64,000 bases of DNA, from NCBI GenBank assembly GCA_014338405.1, contig JTDE01000312.1, positions 30,650 to 94,649 of the forward strand. Direction: 5' to 3'. The stretch is from Paragonimus skrjabini miyazakii. Taxonomy: Eukaryota; Platyhelminthes; Trematoda; Plagiorchiida; Troglotrematidae. Made by a program: the position numbers and the translations under genes. This document shows positions 10,631-21,239 of this stretch, piece by piece (position 1 is the first letter of the stretch; every line of letters starts with the position of its first letter). The notes beneath the pieces were generated by a model. It was given only the letters and a program-made list of their open reading frames with translations, did no database searches and was not told the origin of the DNA.

Positions 10631-11079
10631 CTCATTGGCCCCATGTTCTTCTCATGATGTTGCCAATGGCCATTTAGCCATTGTCTTCTCCGTCATAGTA
10701 ATAATACAGTCACACCGAAGAAGTGGTTTGTCGACATTTCGTGGGAACCACATGGTAGGTGCGCAGTCAATGGGGGCGGTAATCGTCTATCTCATCCGTA
10801 TGCTACTAACGCGCTGGCTGCCACAACTACCCGATTGCAAATGGAGGAGACCAACGTTACCTATCTTGACACACCTACGAGGTGGTCGTCACCATTTGTC
10901 TCGCGAAGTGCGTACCACACGACTGAGTGTAGCACACATCATCGGCTTGTCCAGACCAATTTACTTATTCCTGTTTACCAGTCCGCCTATTGTAGATCAT
11001 CCAGATAACAGTGAAAACTAGATGTTACGCGGTTAGATAATTCAGAGACGAGGACGGTATTTTGTTGTGTGATTTTCGC

Positions 11080-12560
11080 TTGTCGCAATTAAGCTGTTGT
11101 ATTCACTACCCATGATGGTATGTGGCAACACATCAAAGGAAAGATCGCGGCTGCAGCTATGAAGACTTTCGGTATCTAACGCAAGAAACATCCGGAGAAG
11201 ACCGAGGACAACGATGTAGCTGTATCGCACTTGATTTGAGAGAAGAATGTAGTGCTTGCCGTTTCCACAAAGGATTCAGAAAATTAAAACAGGTAGATCA
11301 CATCCTGTAAAGCTAGCCTTCAACTGCCCAGTAGCTTTGTGGAATCAAGAACAAGATGTGGAAAGAGCAAGATGAGTTGGTGCAGGATTAGTGCTGATCG
11401 CCGGCACTAAAAATAGTCCTGTGAGTCATTAAGGTCGATTTCTCTCCATCTATCTGATCTTCTAAGATACTGATGGACAGAGCCTCTGAAGTTTCATACA
11501 CATAACCAGAAGATAAAACAAGGCTCTGACGCAACTATTTGGACAGCCTACAGAAATCGCTTGCTATCAATGACTGTTTGACATTGACCAGGCTGCTACA
11601 GGAAGACATCAAAAAGTCAACCGCCATCGACCTAGACTCGGCAGAGGTGCAGAATGCCATTAGACAACTGCGAAACGGAAATGAAGTTTGGTTGTTAGGT
11701 GAACACTAAAAGCAAAGCGGTTCAGTTGTGGAGCATGTTTTACTCCAGTTGGTTTAATCATCTTTGAGAACAGGAAAGAATCTCGTGGAGGTTTAAAGAT
11801 GCTCCGATCATATCTTGTTTTAAAGGTAGAGGGAACAAACAAGACATATACGGTTGTCAGAGTATTGGTCAGCTGGGCTATGCTAGCAGGGTTTTCACAA
11901 TAATCCTGATCAGTCGGCTTAATACGAAAATCTTGGAGACGAACATTCTTGGTGAGCAGTTTGAATTCCGGAAGGGTCGCAGTACGATTTGTCACGGTGT
12001 TTGCCGCTCGCCAGCTTCAAGGAAAATTTTGTGAAACTTACCAGCCGTTGTGTGTTCTTTTTTTGATCCTAATAAGGCGCTTGATTCCGTGAGCCTTAAA
12101 ATACTATGTACAGTGCTCAGCAAATTTATCATTTCGATTATCGTGTTGCACGTGAGTATGAAGACGAAGGTGCCGTCGCGCGATACGATTGCTGGTGAGT
12201 TCGAACTTGTCATTACTGTGAAACTGGGTTGCCTCTTAACACCAACGGTACTGTTATTAGGTGAATCAGTTTTCGTTCGTTCTGTCCTTCTGTTTTCTGA
12301 GCTGACGACGTGTTGTTTGGGGAGGTTACTGACAGACAGGAAGGAACGGTCTTCTAGAGTGGAATATTGTCGGCTGACCAATATCTCCAATCGTCGACCA
12401 AAATTAAGCTGTTTACATCCAGACAGGTTGGTAATGGTTAGCAATATTCGTAGTTTGAGACGTGGATGCTGGATGGTTCTTCAAACTGGCTTGTTAGCAT
12501 GCAAACGCTTCATGACTAAACTAACTAACCTCGTAAGTGCATCGTAAGTGTTTGATCTTT
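11080..12560 (+). mobile_element. RTE-like non-LTR retrotransposon remnant
   Basis: Plus-strand translation, with several frame changes, follows the order of an RTE-type reverse transcriptase. AEVQNAIRQLRNG (about 11,640-11,680) is the segment preceding the RT. GYASRVFTIILISRLN (about 11,877-11,925) corresponds to the usual SIAGKIxARxLLNRL. EQFEFRKGRST (about 11,955-11,987) corresponds to xQxGFRxGRGT. FAARQLQGKFCETYQPL and FFDPNKALDSVS (about 12,000-12,095) contain motif A with DPNKALDSV where xDxxKAFDxV is expected. VKLGCLLTPTV (about 12,220-12,250) matches VKQGCVLAPTL. One frameshift lies near 11,995. The endonuclease and the YADD motif are not clearly visible. The element is non-functional. 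Confidence 0.8.
12050..12547 (+). pseudogene. RTE-like reverse transcriptase, motif A to motif B fragment
   Basis: A 165-codon open frame, the longest uninterrupted piece of the RTE-like element. It begins just before motif A (FFDPNKALDSVS, where the catalytic Asp is kept but the usual AFD is ALD) and runs through a segment like LHDGMxARV (VLHVSMKTKVPS) to VKLGCLLTPTV, the RT motif B region. After that the similarity to RTE enzymes fades. The frame has no start context of its own. It is the decayed interior of an ORF2 protein and should not be annotated as a host gene. Confidence 0.72.
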
Positions 12561-14374
12561 ACGTGTGCAACATCTTGCTTTCTGAGTTCACATACAACAT
12601 GCCAAAATAGAACTTTTAGATCGATCGGCTTGATTCATATGAAGTTGTACTTACAATGTTGCTTAAGGTGTTGACGAAATTTCAGCAAATTAGTCAGTCA
12701 GCTAGGAGAAGAACTAGCCCCTAATAACGCCCACACCCCCAGCCATAGATATTCGCAGTCACCGGCAATTAATTTATATATTCTATGGGTTTTTATCTAG
12801 ACCCCTTAACTCGCTTGAGTTTATTTTGCTGGACTTCAGGTAGGAGACAAGAGATCAGTTGTACTATATCACCTCGTTACAGTTCGGTTGCATAGCCCAT
12901 AAAGTCAGGAATTCCGTGTATCACAGTGAGCATAGATTTAATGTATTTTCCTAGACTACGAATGTTTTGATTCGAAAGTCGGAAGACCACCCACGTGGGT
13001 TAGACCGACAGCGATATAACCTTGAATTGTCTTTATGAAACTGTCAAAAATGAATTTTTTCCTCACATCCGGTATCGAAACGTTGGAGTTAAAATGAGTT
13101 TGGAACCTGTTCTGTTTATGCAGCGTATTTCCAGACAACGCTGTCAGGTGAACGGAGTAAAACTATAGAGGTGACGTGTCAACCGGCGGCTGTTATTAAA
13201 ATTAACGTATCTCCTTTCTTTTATTAATTTTTGCCAAACAGAAAATATAAAACATCGTGAGATGTCAACATTTTGTTTACTCTCTTCAGTCACGTTCGTG
13301 ACTGTGTTATTGCGATACAGTACAGACGAGATATTTACATCAATTTGGAATTTGGTGTCAAATGTGGGTTGGGTTTAGCTTGAAACAGTCAAAATTCGCA
13401 ATGGATACTCAGAAATGGGGTGATATTTTTGAATGCGTAGTAGGTCGATCATATAGTGTTCACATTTCAACAACGATTGGACATGAAGATCTGTAACGTG
13501 TGGGTTGCACGGATCAGATATATCCGGAAAGTGGGTTGCTTTGACTCAGACTTATTGCACTTTTTACGTACACGCTTATGTCGTTTACCTACTTTCCCAG
13601 ATTGAACAAAACAGTCGTTGTTGTCCGTTATTGTAATGTTACTTGCGTAGACTTCACTGGTCATTCATCCACTCATCTTTTCTTGATCGACCGTTATTTC
13701 ATTTGAGTCAACACGATTCTATCGAACTCAACATAATGCAAACAAAGTCGAAAATACTTGTCCGTCTATTGGAAAGTGGAACACGAACTGATGGATCATG
13801 GTTTCAGCAGGGGTTGTCGAATGGAACTTAACATCTACGGTAGTCTTATGAGATGCAATTCAACGCTGACATGAGTATTTACACAGTATACAACATGCAG
13901 TTCACTTACAGACTGCCCCTCAGTATACTGAAAGGAGCAGTTTGATCGCACAGTAACACGTCTTTTATGGTTACAGCTGCGAGAAGTTGGTGAAGTACCT
14001 TTATCATCAACTGACAATGTTACCTGCAACTGAAGTAACGTTGTATGGACTTTTGACTTTGGTTGACTTTTGCTTGTCTACCGTGGCCTACTTGATTATC
14101 CGGTTTACATCTCGTGAAACATCAAATCAACAAAATGCACTGCAAGATCAGTGAGTTACAGGCTTCACTGAGACTAAAGCTGATACTTTTGTAGATACGG
14201 GAGCAGAAAACATAAGAATATGTCACCGAGTTTACAAGCAGAATTTAACGACTGGTTGTTACAGCAATCTTTGCTAGAAGTCTGTAGTACGATGCAATGG
14301 CATGTAAGCATTGCCATTTCAGGATAAACACACAGGTGACTGCCTTAGTTCCGTCGTTTCAATGTGTTTGGTAC
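12561..14374. other. No gene firmly recognised (12.56-14.37 kb)
   Basis: Mostly unassigned. Two faint retroelement-like traces: a minus-strand string resembling a broken zinc knuckle (CFVQSGKVGKRHKRVRKK, about 13,560-13,620), and a plus-strand DTFVDTGAEN (about 14,180-14,210) resembling an aspartic-protease active site. The second lies about 180 bases from an LTR-like block and could be the edge of an LTR element. Both are too short and degenerate to call. Confidence 0.3.
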
Positions 14375-14712
14375 TCAAGACACGTAGCACAGACCATAAC
14401 AATACCCGAAAACTCCAGAAGAACACAGAAGACCTTGACGTTCACTCGATAATGTACTTGCTCTCGAAACATAGGTAACATAGCAGTCCAGCGTCAGCAT
14501 GTATATATAGTCTCTGAAAGGCCTTGAGGAACCCCACCTGAATTGATGCATTAAAAGTGGGATGGGCCAATCAGAGACGCAGGAGAAACGCGCGCCAAAA
14601 TTGAGGTTTGGCACGTTATGGCGCGAAAAAATGAACTTCAAAGTCACAATTTGGTTCTCTAAGATATCTCGTAAAATTGAGCACTTTTGGGGAAAATAGA
14701 CTTTCCTCAACA
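14375..14712 (-). mobile_element. LTR-like promoter block related to the solo LTR at 995-1392
   Basis: On the minus strand this block begins tgttgaggaaag, close to the tgttgggaaaag start of the solo LTR. It carries the same inverted CCAAT neighbourhood (plus strand ggccaatcagagacg at 14,565-14,579, versus ggaccaatcagaggcg in the solo LTR) at a similar distance from that end. A TATA-like tatatata sits at about 14,502-14,509. TG at the end, CCAAT and then TATA in that order is what an LTR U3 promoter looks like. The opposite end and a target duplication could not be located. The two blocks are clearly related only in these segments, so they may be different subfamilies. Confidence 0.42.
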
Positions 14713-15650
14713 TATACCAATGTGGCGTGCCTCATATTTTGAGAATGCGCTGGTATCCAACAAAGGTCACGTAAGTAACGGAAACTGGGGTATGAATGGG
14801 TGCCTACAACAATCTAGAGTAAGTCAAGATCAAAAACCGTGCACATTTCTAACGCACTGCGTATTGATTGAGCTCCCCAAGCCGCCCTGCCTTTCATGTG
14901 ATGGTGAGTATAATGATTGTTCAGGGCAACATAACAATCGGGTTGCCATGGTCGTGATTACATAATGCTTGTTGTCTAATCTTTGTCTGTCCTGATTTGT
15001 ATGATGTATATAATTTGCATGTTTTACGTTTGCGACTGATGAGAGTAAACGAAATGTTAACATATCGCAGTATATGTCTTCTTTCTGCTCTAATAAAGTG
15101 CTCAAAGGGAACTCAGTGTTTCAAAATTCTTAGTCTGTTATGCTAATCTGATTATGTAAGCTCACGTCTAAACCATGTCATAGAGTGTGGTAATTATAAT
15201 GCGTAAATGAAATATGTACCATGTTTGTACAGCTGCACATATTGTTGCGCTGTACATACACACAACTTCGCCGACCCATCCTATGTGTTATTGTCGCTGC
15301 ATGGAAGTTAACTCCGGGTTTGAGTTTGGAATATTTGTGATGACTACCGTGTAGTTTAAACTATTGCATCTGGTATCGGGGACGGTAACCTATTATGATG
15401 GAATTTTATGCTATGGAAAGTCCGGCTAATCATTCAAATATCAACAACGGGTTGGTTTTTTTTTCGGAATTTAATGTATTGTTGTGGTAGCTAAAAATAC
15501 GCAATGGTAATCGGACGTGTACTTAGGTCAAACCTAGAGCGAGTTTCTACGCATCAGTAATAATGTAGCACTTTAGCCAATGAAATCGCGATGTAATCAG
15601 TATTTGTACAATGCGATTATTCATGCAGTGAAATGACATTAGCACATAGT
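14713..15650. other. No gene recognised; contains a hammerhead-like motif
   Basis: This follows the LTR-like block. It has a polyadenylation-like taataaagtg at about 15,091 and, 20 bases earlier, the ribozyme-like motif listed separately. The small frames here show no known domain. Confidence 0.35.
15031..15069 (+). ncRNA. Weak hammerhead-ribozyme-like motif
   Basis: The bases tgcga, CTGATGA, gagtaaac, GAA, atgttaacat, a, tcgca occur in that order. Stem I pairs tgcga (15,031-15,035) with tcgca (15,065-15,069), all five bases. Stem III is the palindrome atgttaacat closed by the required A-U pair, and the cleavage-site base is A. Stem II (gagtaaac) can form only its first G-C pair, which is a serious defect. 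Hammerhead ribozymes are known in Penelope-like terminal repeats and in schistosome satellites, so the genomic setting is plausible. This could be a decayed ribozyme or a coincidence. Confidence 0.25.
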
Positions 15651-15656
15651 GTTCGA

Positions 15657-15878
15657 TTATAAATTATAATCATTGCACTCACCACAGTGCGAATGAAAGT
15701 CCGAGTTGCTCTGACGACGCTGGTTCTTCTTCACACGATCAGGATTTCTTGGCTGCGCCGGCTTGATTGCAGATACTTCTTCAGTAGCTGAATTCAAATC
15801 TGTAACAGACTCAAAAACAGAATTTTCATTCTCAGAAGATTTAATAGACAATGCAAGAGATAGCTTCGAAATCTTCAT
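15657..15878 (-). pseudogene. Gypsy protease C-terminal strand and linker
   Basis: A 73-codon minus-strand frame beginning MKISKLSLALSIKSS. Its first residues belong to the last protease strand (GLKCMKISKLSLAL when read from upstream), and the rest is a linker rich in K, R and P (ATEEVSAIKPAQPRNPDRVKK). The DTG active site lies upstream at 16,064-16,099 in a frame that is interrupted before this piece. No start of its own is implied; the methionine is internal to the original polyprotein. Confidence 0.6.
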
Positions 15879-16770
15879 GCACTTAAGACCAGTAATAGAT
15901 GGACCAGAATTAACAGCAAAAATTGAACATGTGTAAGTGACGGACTGTGTATCTTTGAGCGAAAGTTCACAGTTGCCAATAATAGGTTAAACATATCCAG
16001 TAATGTCCTTACCAGAAATATTAGCAGGCGTCAAGGCAACACAAAGTTCTAAACGTAGTCAACAGAAATAAATGATACAACATTACCAGTGTCAACATTG
16101 AAGGATTGTTTGGAACCACGGTTAACCGTTAATGATTGTGTTATATGGTGCGTAAAATCAACAGAATGAGTAGAAATTACAATAAGAGCAATGGATCGAA
16201 AGTAAGATGTGAGACTGCTTTCCTGAAGTGGTCTGGACCAAACATGTATTCAAAATACGATAAAAGACTTTAATGTGATCTATCTTGCTACATTAATGGC
16301 ATTTGAAATTATAAAATGGACTGGTAATTCGAGAATGTTTATGAACACCAGTGTTGGACATAATTTGAATTCGAATGATGCGGTGTAACTGCCGTATTTC
16401 TCCGATAAGTTACTTTTTCGCACTGCCGCCGTTGTTAACATGTCTGCTTTTCAGCACTGTTGGCGTTATATAACAGCTGGTTCTCAATCCATCGCGATCT
16501 TATAATCGTGAAACTGTTCACAGACAGCTCTGGCAGATTAAAAGGATGCATCCTTCAGTAGTAGCAACTTTTGTTGAAGACCAAGGGCATTGATTCCTGC
16601 AACCAAACGATCTCTTAGTTGAATTTGTAGTTGATCATCGAAATTACATCTTGATGCTTGAATTTAACACTGCAGAATAAACGCATTGACTTCTTGATTT
16701 CTCTTAATAAAATATGGAATTTTATTCTTTCGGCAGCTTCAGAGTTGAGAGGCTGAACATACTTGAGCAG

Positions 16771-16792
16771 TATATTATATATATATATATAT
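16771..16792. repeat. AT dinucleotide tract
   Basis: A short (TA)n run inside the decayed gag region. It has no evident function and may mark slippage. Confidence 0.85.
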
Positions 16793-17431
16793 CTAAATAT
16801 GAGGGTAATTCATGTGAGAGTACACGTTCTGGACTTGCGTTCCCAATTCAAAGTTCTAAATGCCGTAACTTCAGCAAGATAAGCCACATTCAAGCCATCT
16901 GTTGTAGACTGGAGTCGTGCTTAGTCTGTAGTTCGCTGGAGAAGTAGTCTCCCAGCTGACCTTCAATCCTTTGGCCCTAAAGTGAATGGTATTCAATTTG
17001 CTGATTCTACTTACCGTAATACTTTATTATTTTCCATTAACAATAAATCTAAGCAATTTGATACCGCTGGTACCAGTAGTGTCGAAACTTTTTTCACAGT
17101 TGATTGGATGGAGATGTTTGAGCATTCCTTTAGCAAGGTTTACGGATAGTTCTGCAATGATTGTCACCGAGGATCCATTACCTATTCATCGTGATTTTCA
17201 GTTTCTAATCAACAATGTACTGTCTATTGAATTCACATACCCGCTTTCGTTATTGACTTTGATTCGTCTCTTATTGGTCTTATATGCACGAAGGTTTGTA
17301 ATTTTCGTTCTATCCTGTTTGTAGCGTTTTCTGAGACCAGAACTCACAAGTTGATTTTATGATGTGCAGAGGTCCTGTACGATATTCGAAATAATTCAGT
17401 TAGCCTAGTTGTATCCAGAACACTCATTTTC

Positions 17432-17614
17432 TTGTATGATTGTTTAATGCCGTCTGTTTCCGTCGGAACCGTTTGTGGTATATTATCCGACTTAACCACA
17501 ATGGGTAAAAATTATTTTAGTACAAACTCCTCTGTAGGCTACTCCAATTGTACCGCCGTTAATCATGGCGGTCGAACATCGACAATGTTTGTGGTGGCCA
17601 TCGCATTATTTTAA
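17432..17614 (+). pseudogene. Gypsy RT N-terminal fragment
   Basis: A 60-codon frame ending just before the RT core. The informative part is VGYSNCTA, aligned with the xDYSNWTAPI element that precedes motif 1 in gypsy RTs. Shortly after, the meaningful frame switches: the segment NVCGGHRIILNVYL, read in a neighbouring frame over about 17,585-17,630, matches the VCGDYKxTLNPYL stretch. The fragment is only identifiable as part of the longer element. Confidence 0.5.
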
Positions 17615-18215
17615 ATGTGTACCTGGCACAGAGAAACTGTGCGACAAATGAACCGGAACATATTCTCCACCGATTGGTTGATTCGAACTATTTTCAAAAC
17701 TTGATCTTAAAGATGCATGTCTACAACATCCTGTTAACAGTAAGTCCAATCTGTTAGTTGCAGTCGACAATCTATTCGAATTTTTCAAGCACAGTGTTTT
17801 ATCTTTTGGAGTAGGTGCTTTCTGAGCAGTTTCTCTAGGGTTGTGAAACTCATTTACTGTTAACCTTGCAAGTATTGCAGTTTGTCAGGGTGGCATTATT
17901 GAACGATATCCTGCCAGATATATCCACGATGATAGTTGAAGGACTTTACACTTACGATGGTACTTTTAATCCTGACAAATCATATTTTGTTATAAAGTTT
18001 GCTTCTCTCAGATATCCTACTGGTGACACCGGATGTCAGACTGAATCCGGTTGTTTTTCATTTCTGTCTGGTGTCCCACAACTAAAACTCTAATTTCGTT
18101 CCAATATTACTCCCGTTTTATTTTTAAGTTTGCTCCAAGAGTAGAACCTTCTTTACTGGATATTTTCTCAGACGAGTTTGCATGAACTGATGATTAGGCG
18201 ACCATATTAAGTCGT

Positions 18216-18407
18216 TTGTTAAATTTTCTTGCAACAGGTGTTGTTGCGCAACCAATCTCTTTTAGGCTCGCATTCACTGTTAGTACGGATGATTATCACA
18301 CGCGTGGAGGCGCTGTGCTGGAGCAAGATGGATATCTTGTTTTGTGCACTTCCGAACCTATTGCTGACTATTATCAAAAACAAACAGGAGCGTCCGGAGT
18401 GTATTGA
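18216..18407 (+). pseudogene. Gypsy RNase H fragment
   Basis: A 63-codon frame containing FTVSTDDYHTRGGAVLEQDG and LVLCTSEP. In gypsy polyproteins the RNase H starts with L.(V/T)TDAS..G.GAVL.QDG...(V/P)V.(Y/C)(V/A)SR.L, so GGAVLEQDG identifies the domain and the first catalytic Asp (TDD for TDA) is retained. It lies about 290 bases downstream of the YIHDD of the RT, the expected distance for a slightly deleted connection. The frame then fails. Confidence 0.7.
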
Positions 18408-19112
18408 GCTGTGTCTCAATACCACAACCACTTCTTTGGTTTGCACAGTTGTATCTAACCATGTGACGTCAGCTTTTACATAACATTCCAATAAATGGCT
18501 CGCTGAAGCCTTAGAAACCATGGCTTTACAACCGGGCATTTCTCCACGAGCATATTTTTGACACGTAATATCGTTTATGGAAGCATCTAATACAGGTTGA
18601 ACATATCTGCAGATATATTTCCAATGCAGTGATTACAACTTCTGATTTTTTCTAAATTCGACGGTTGCCAGTTAATCGAGCGGAGTTGGCTTCTGGTATG
18701 GGAAAATGCTTCTGTCTGGTTATTTCCGCCATAAGCACAGGGTGTGACGCAACTGTATAAAACATTTATTCAAAACTTTACACTTGTCGCAAAAAGCGTT
18801 TAATTTCCTTTGGCGATATTGTACAATCCTTACTTTTAATTGGGCAAATATGTGTGAGTTGCGTTCTGGTCACCTTGATGTAGAAGACGCGAGGCTCTTG
18901 GTACGTTTGACAGGCTGACGATCACAGAATAAGGGTCAAAATTCACGTGATTATAATTTGTGTCCACAAACGTTATTCCAAGCCATCCAAGTAGGTTTCA
19001 GGGTCGATTTTCAGTGACGTTTGACAACGCGTACGTGAGAAGTATTGTAGTCCATTTCTCAAACAGCACGTTTGACTCCTACTCGCGTTCGTCCAGCCCA
19101 TAATTCAGGATT

Positions 19113-19361
19113 TTGCCATATGATGATTGCACCAGTGCTGAATTTCGGGAGACTTTTGATGGAAAAAATTTTCCTTACTCATTGACCACTGGCGACGACA
19201 GTTGTTTAGCTCGTACAGAAGATGGAAGATTGATTGAGTGGATTGCGTTGTTGACATCTGTTGACTGCATCCTGAAATATAAAATCGAGTTGGGTAGCCG
19301 AGAATCGCATACACACACTGAAGATTGTTATGCCAACTCCAATTGCATCCGTTTTTGCTGA
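19113..19361 (+). pseudogene. Gypsy integrase core fragment
   Basis: An 82-codon frame with DDCTSAEFRETFDGKN then LTTGDDSCLARTEDGRLIEW. These correspond to the integrase stretch DNGTQFTSxEFxxFCxxxGI followed by TPYHPQSNGxAERxVxTFK. The middle is strongly altered: PYHPQSNG has become GDDSC. The second catalytic Asp region is retained as YDDC, but the Glu cannot be confirmed. It is the last recognisable part of the element; a 3' LTR was not found. Confidence 0.55.
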
Positions 19362-19400
19362 GTTTGACAAGGGTGTTAATAACATTTTGATGCAACAAAT

Positions 19401-21239
19401 GAGTACAGTGCAACCGACGCCAGTGAGAAGCCCACTCAAGCTCTTCAAACAGCATGTATCTAGAACCAGCTTATTTAGTCTTGAATCGCTCATCTCTGTG
19501 CCAGCTGATTTCAATCTTGCATTGAAAGAGCACTGAATAATCTCGATATTCGTAGGTGTCAGACACTAGTTAGTTTATAATAAGCATGTGAAATGGGTTA
19601 CTAAAAATAATGTTTTTGACTCGAATTATGTATTTGACTGCCAGCATCTGAAAAATGTTTCAAGAGACAGCATCCTCACCGCAGAGCCTTAGATTTCCGT
19701 TTTATCTACGATGGATGTGATTATTACAACTTATAAAAGAACATCCTTCTATTGTTGTTCAATTGTGTATATAGTTTCGTTGTACACCGTTCCGACTATA
19801 TTGTAGATTCGCTGGTCCAATTACAGTAGAAACAATTTCTGAGCTTAAGCCAAATACATTTGTGATTACGGTTACTTAGTTCGAACTAATACACCGACAC
19901 CTTTTACACCAAATTAAACTGTTACGATATGAGAAGAATCTGGTTGAAAATATAAGTAGTTGAAGGAACTTTTAATGCACTGATTTGTTGGTAGATTGTG
20001 TACCTAGATAGAAACACTTATTATCATATCTACAACTGTTTCTTCTTTGACTACATCAGTTTTGGATGCAGTTCAGTTACTGCAGATACGGACACAATAA
20101 GGTGATACCGTGGTTTGTTATTAAAGCTTATCTAAATCAAAAGTAATTATGTATTTCAAAGATCACTGCGAAATAATTATAAGGTGACTGGGAAATATCC
20201 TTCAGAATCACAAAATAAAGAAGGTCTACTTACCATATTGTATACAAGGATTTTGAACTTTGCTGTCAAAATAACACCACTCCTACAAGTCTGTACCTTG
20301 AAAGTCCTTTCTGTGATGAATTTCTTGTAATGATGCCTATAGGTACATTGTTTAGGGCAGATCTGGGCTTCATGTTAACATTTTTCGTTTGAGGCGCACA
20401 TCCTATACAAATTTGACTGATGTGAAAAAATCTTCGTTTCTAGAAACTGAACTGTCCATGGAACATCCTTACAACAAACGGGAAAGTCTGTCTCATATGT
20501 GTTGGTGTATGTAATTAACGTGCGCACTCCAGTCGTTAACACCAGCCCATTTGTTTGTTCCGTCAGAAATTCCTCCCAAACTTTAACGAGTCGTTTCCGT
20601 GATCGTTGATAGCGAAATGGTTCTGTATCTTTCTGAGGAAATGTCAGCAAAATGATAAATCGTCGAAACTTTCCTAATTAAATTTTCGTTCAGTTTTGTA
20701 GATAACCAACCCAATGATCATTTCAAGCGGCCCGGACTTCAGTTGACTTCAGGCGATGTTGTACACATACTCCAAGTGAGCAAGTCTTAACGAGTCAGAG
20801 GTAAAAGATGAGTTTGTGAACAGTCTACTTTCGGTTATTTATCATCAGGCCAGTGACAAAACATTTCATAACACCTTGATTGCCAATCAAACAGACTCAA
20901 GAACGATTTGTCACATAGCTATGTCGATCAGTTTTGGAGAATCATCTTTGCAGAATTTATGTATCGTACACTATTGCGTAATTTCTGTACTTGTTCCAGA
21001 GACGTTTACTGTATCCGTCCCAGGTTAACTGAAGAACGTTCATCTGAAGACAATAACGGACAAATTTCTAAGTTTCAGTCAGCTGAGAGGACCTAACAAA
21101 CGCTGAAAACAAATCGTAGAGGCCGTGAAAGCCCGACATGCAAAGGGATATTCCGAAGAATGGTTACATTAATAACAGATTTGGGTTTATGTCACACATA
21201 TGAACATTACGAATAAGCGTTATTCGATTCCATCCGACT
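19401..21239. other. No gene recognised (19.4-21.24 kb)
   Basis: No LTR, SINE or domain could be identified. A 91-codon minus-strand frame (20,375-20,650, containing RYQRSRKRLVKVWEEFLTEQ) is the most protein-like string here, but it matches no family I know and has no evident splice context. Confidence 0.35.

Larger units (their letters stand above)
9530..10640 (-). mobile_element. Penelope-like element PLE-3, second lineage (RT plus GIY-YIG), minus strand
   Basis: Read on the minus strand from 10,640 downward, the order is RT motif B region (YKHSKSIPMGSVLSGL, about 10,500-10,550), RT motif C (GYVDDNFVFL, 10,400-10,429), and a SFLDFII-like motif. A KPTSTG segment follows (about 10,250), then a GIY-YIG-associated connector RVTVAHKPMALLKHT (about 9890-9940). 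Near 9740-9540 there is a degraded GIY-YIG C-terminal part. The IPMGSxLSGL motif, and an AHKP connector in place of THFxSF, separate this copy from the other PLEs in the window. Frameshifts lie between motifs B and C and inside the endonuclease. The 5' boundary above 10,640 is unclear and may abut or overlap the RTE-like remnant that starts near 11,080. Confidence 0.75.
15651..16950 (-). mobile_element. Ty3/gypsy gag-protease half, inverted
   Basis: On the minus strand, gag comes first. CNFDDQLQIQLRDRLVAGI (about 16,595-16,650) and LQQKLLLLKDASF match the capsid segment of gypsy elements of the form xLRDRFVxGLxxxxIQxKLLxExDLTF. The protease follows with NVDTGNVVSFIS (16,064-16,099), where DTG is the catalytic triad, and ends with GLKCMKISKLSLAL (about 15,855-15,900), equivalent to the GLDxLRxLxxSL strand. 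Zinc knuckles between gag and protease are not clearly visible. The block lies head to head with the RT half at 17.4-19.4 kb, which reads the other way. The likeliest explanation is inversion of the 5' half of one element. Confidence 0.75.
17430..19400 (+). mobile_element. Ty3/gypsy RT-RNaseH-integrase half
   Basis: Plus-strand order, with frame changes: VGYSNCTA (RT entry, usual form YSNWTAPI, about 17,540), then DLKDACLQHPV (17,703-17,735; the DLxxAYLQ catalytic motif A). LSFGVGAF follows (about 17,800-17,826; RLPFGVxSAP), then YIHDD (17,919-17,933; YLDD motif C). RNase H appears as STDDYHTRGGAVLEQDG (about 18,283-18,333). Next come a NHVTSAF segment (TDHKALxF) and NKWLAEALETM (SLARSSAAM). 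The integrase zinc-binding region shows GHLDVEDARLL (18,868-18,900) and the core shows TSAEFRETFDGKN (about 19,131-19,170). Stops and shifts throughout make it inactive. gag and protease lie upstream on the opposite strand. Confidence 0.82.

Noticed and set aside
13467..13664. Zinc-knuckle-like CFVQSGKVGKRHKRVRKK on the minus strand
   Set aside because: Only the first Cys and the His of the CCHC pattern are present, and no gag or protease is found beside it.
14140..14230. Aspartic-protease-like DTFVDTGAEN
   Set aside because: A DTG string alone is weak evidence; no flanking strand motifs could be aligned.
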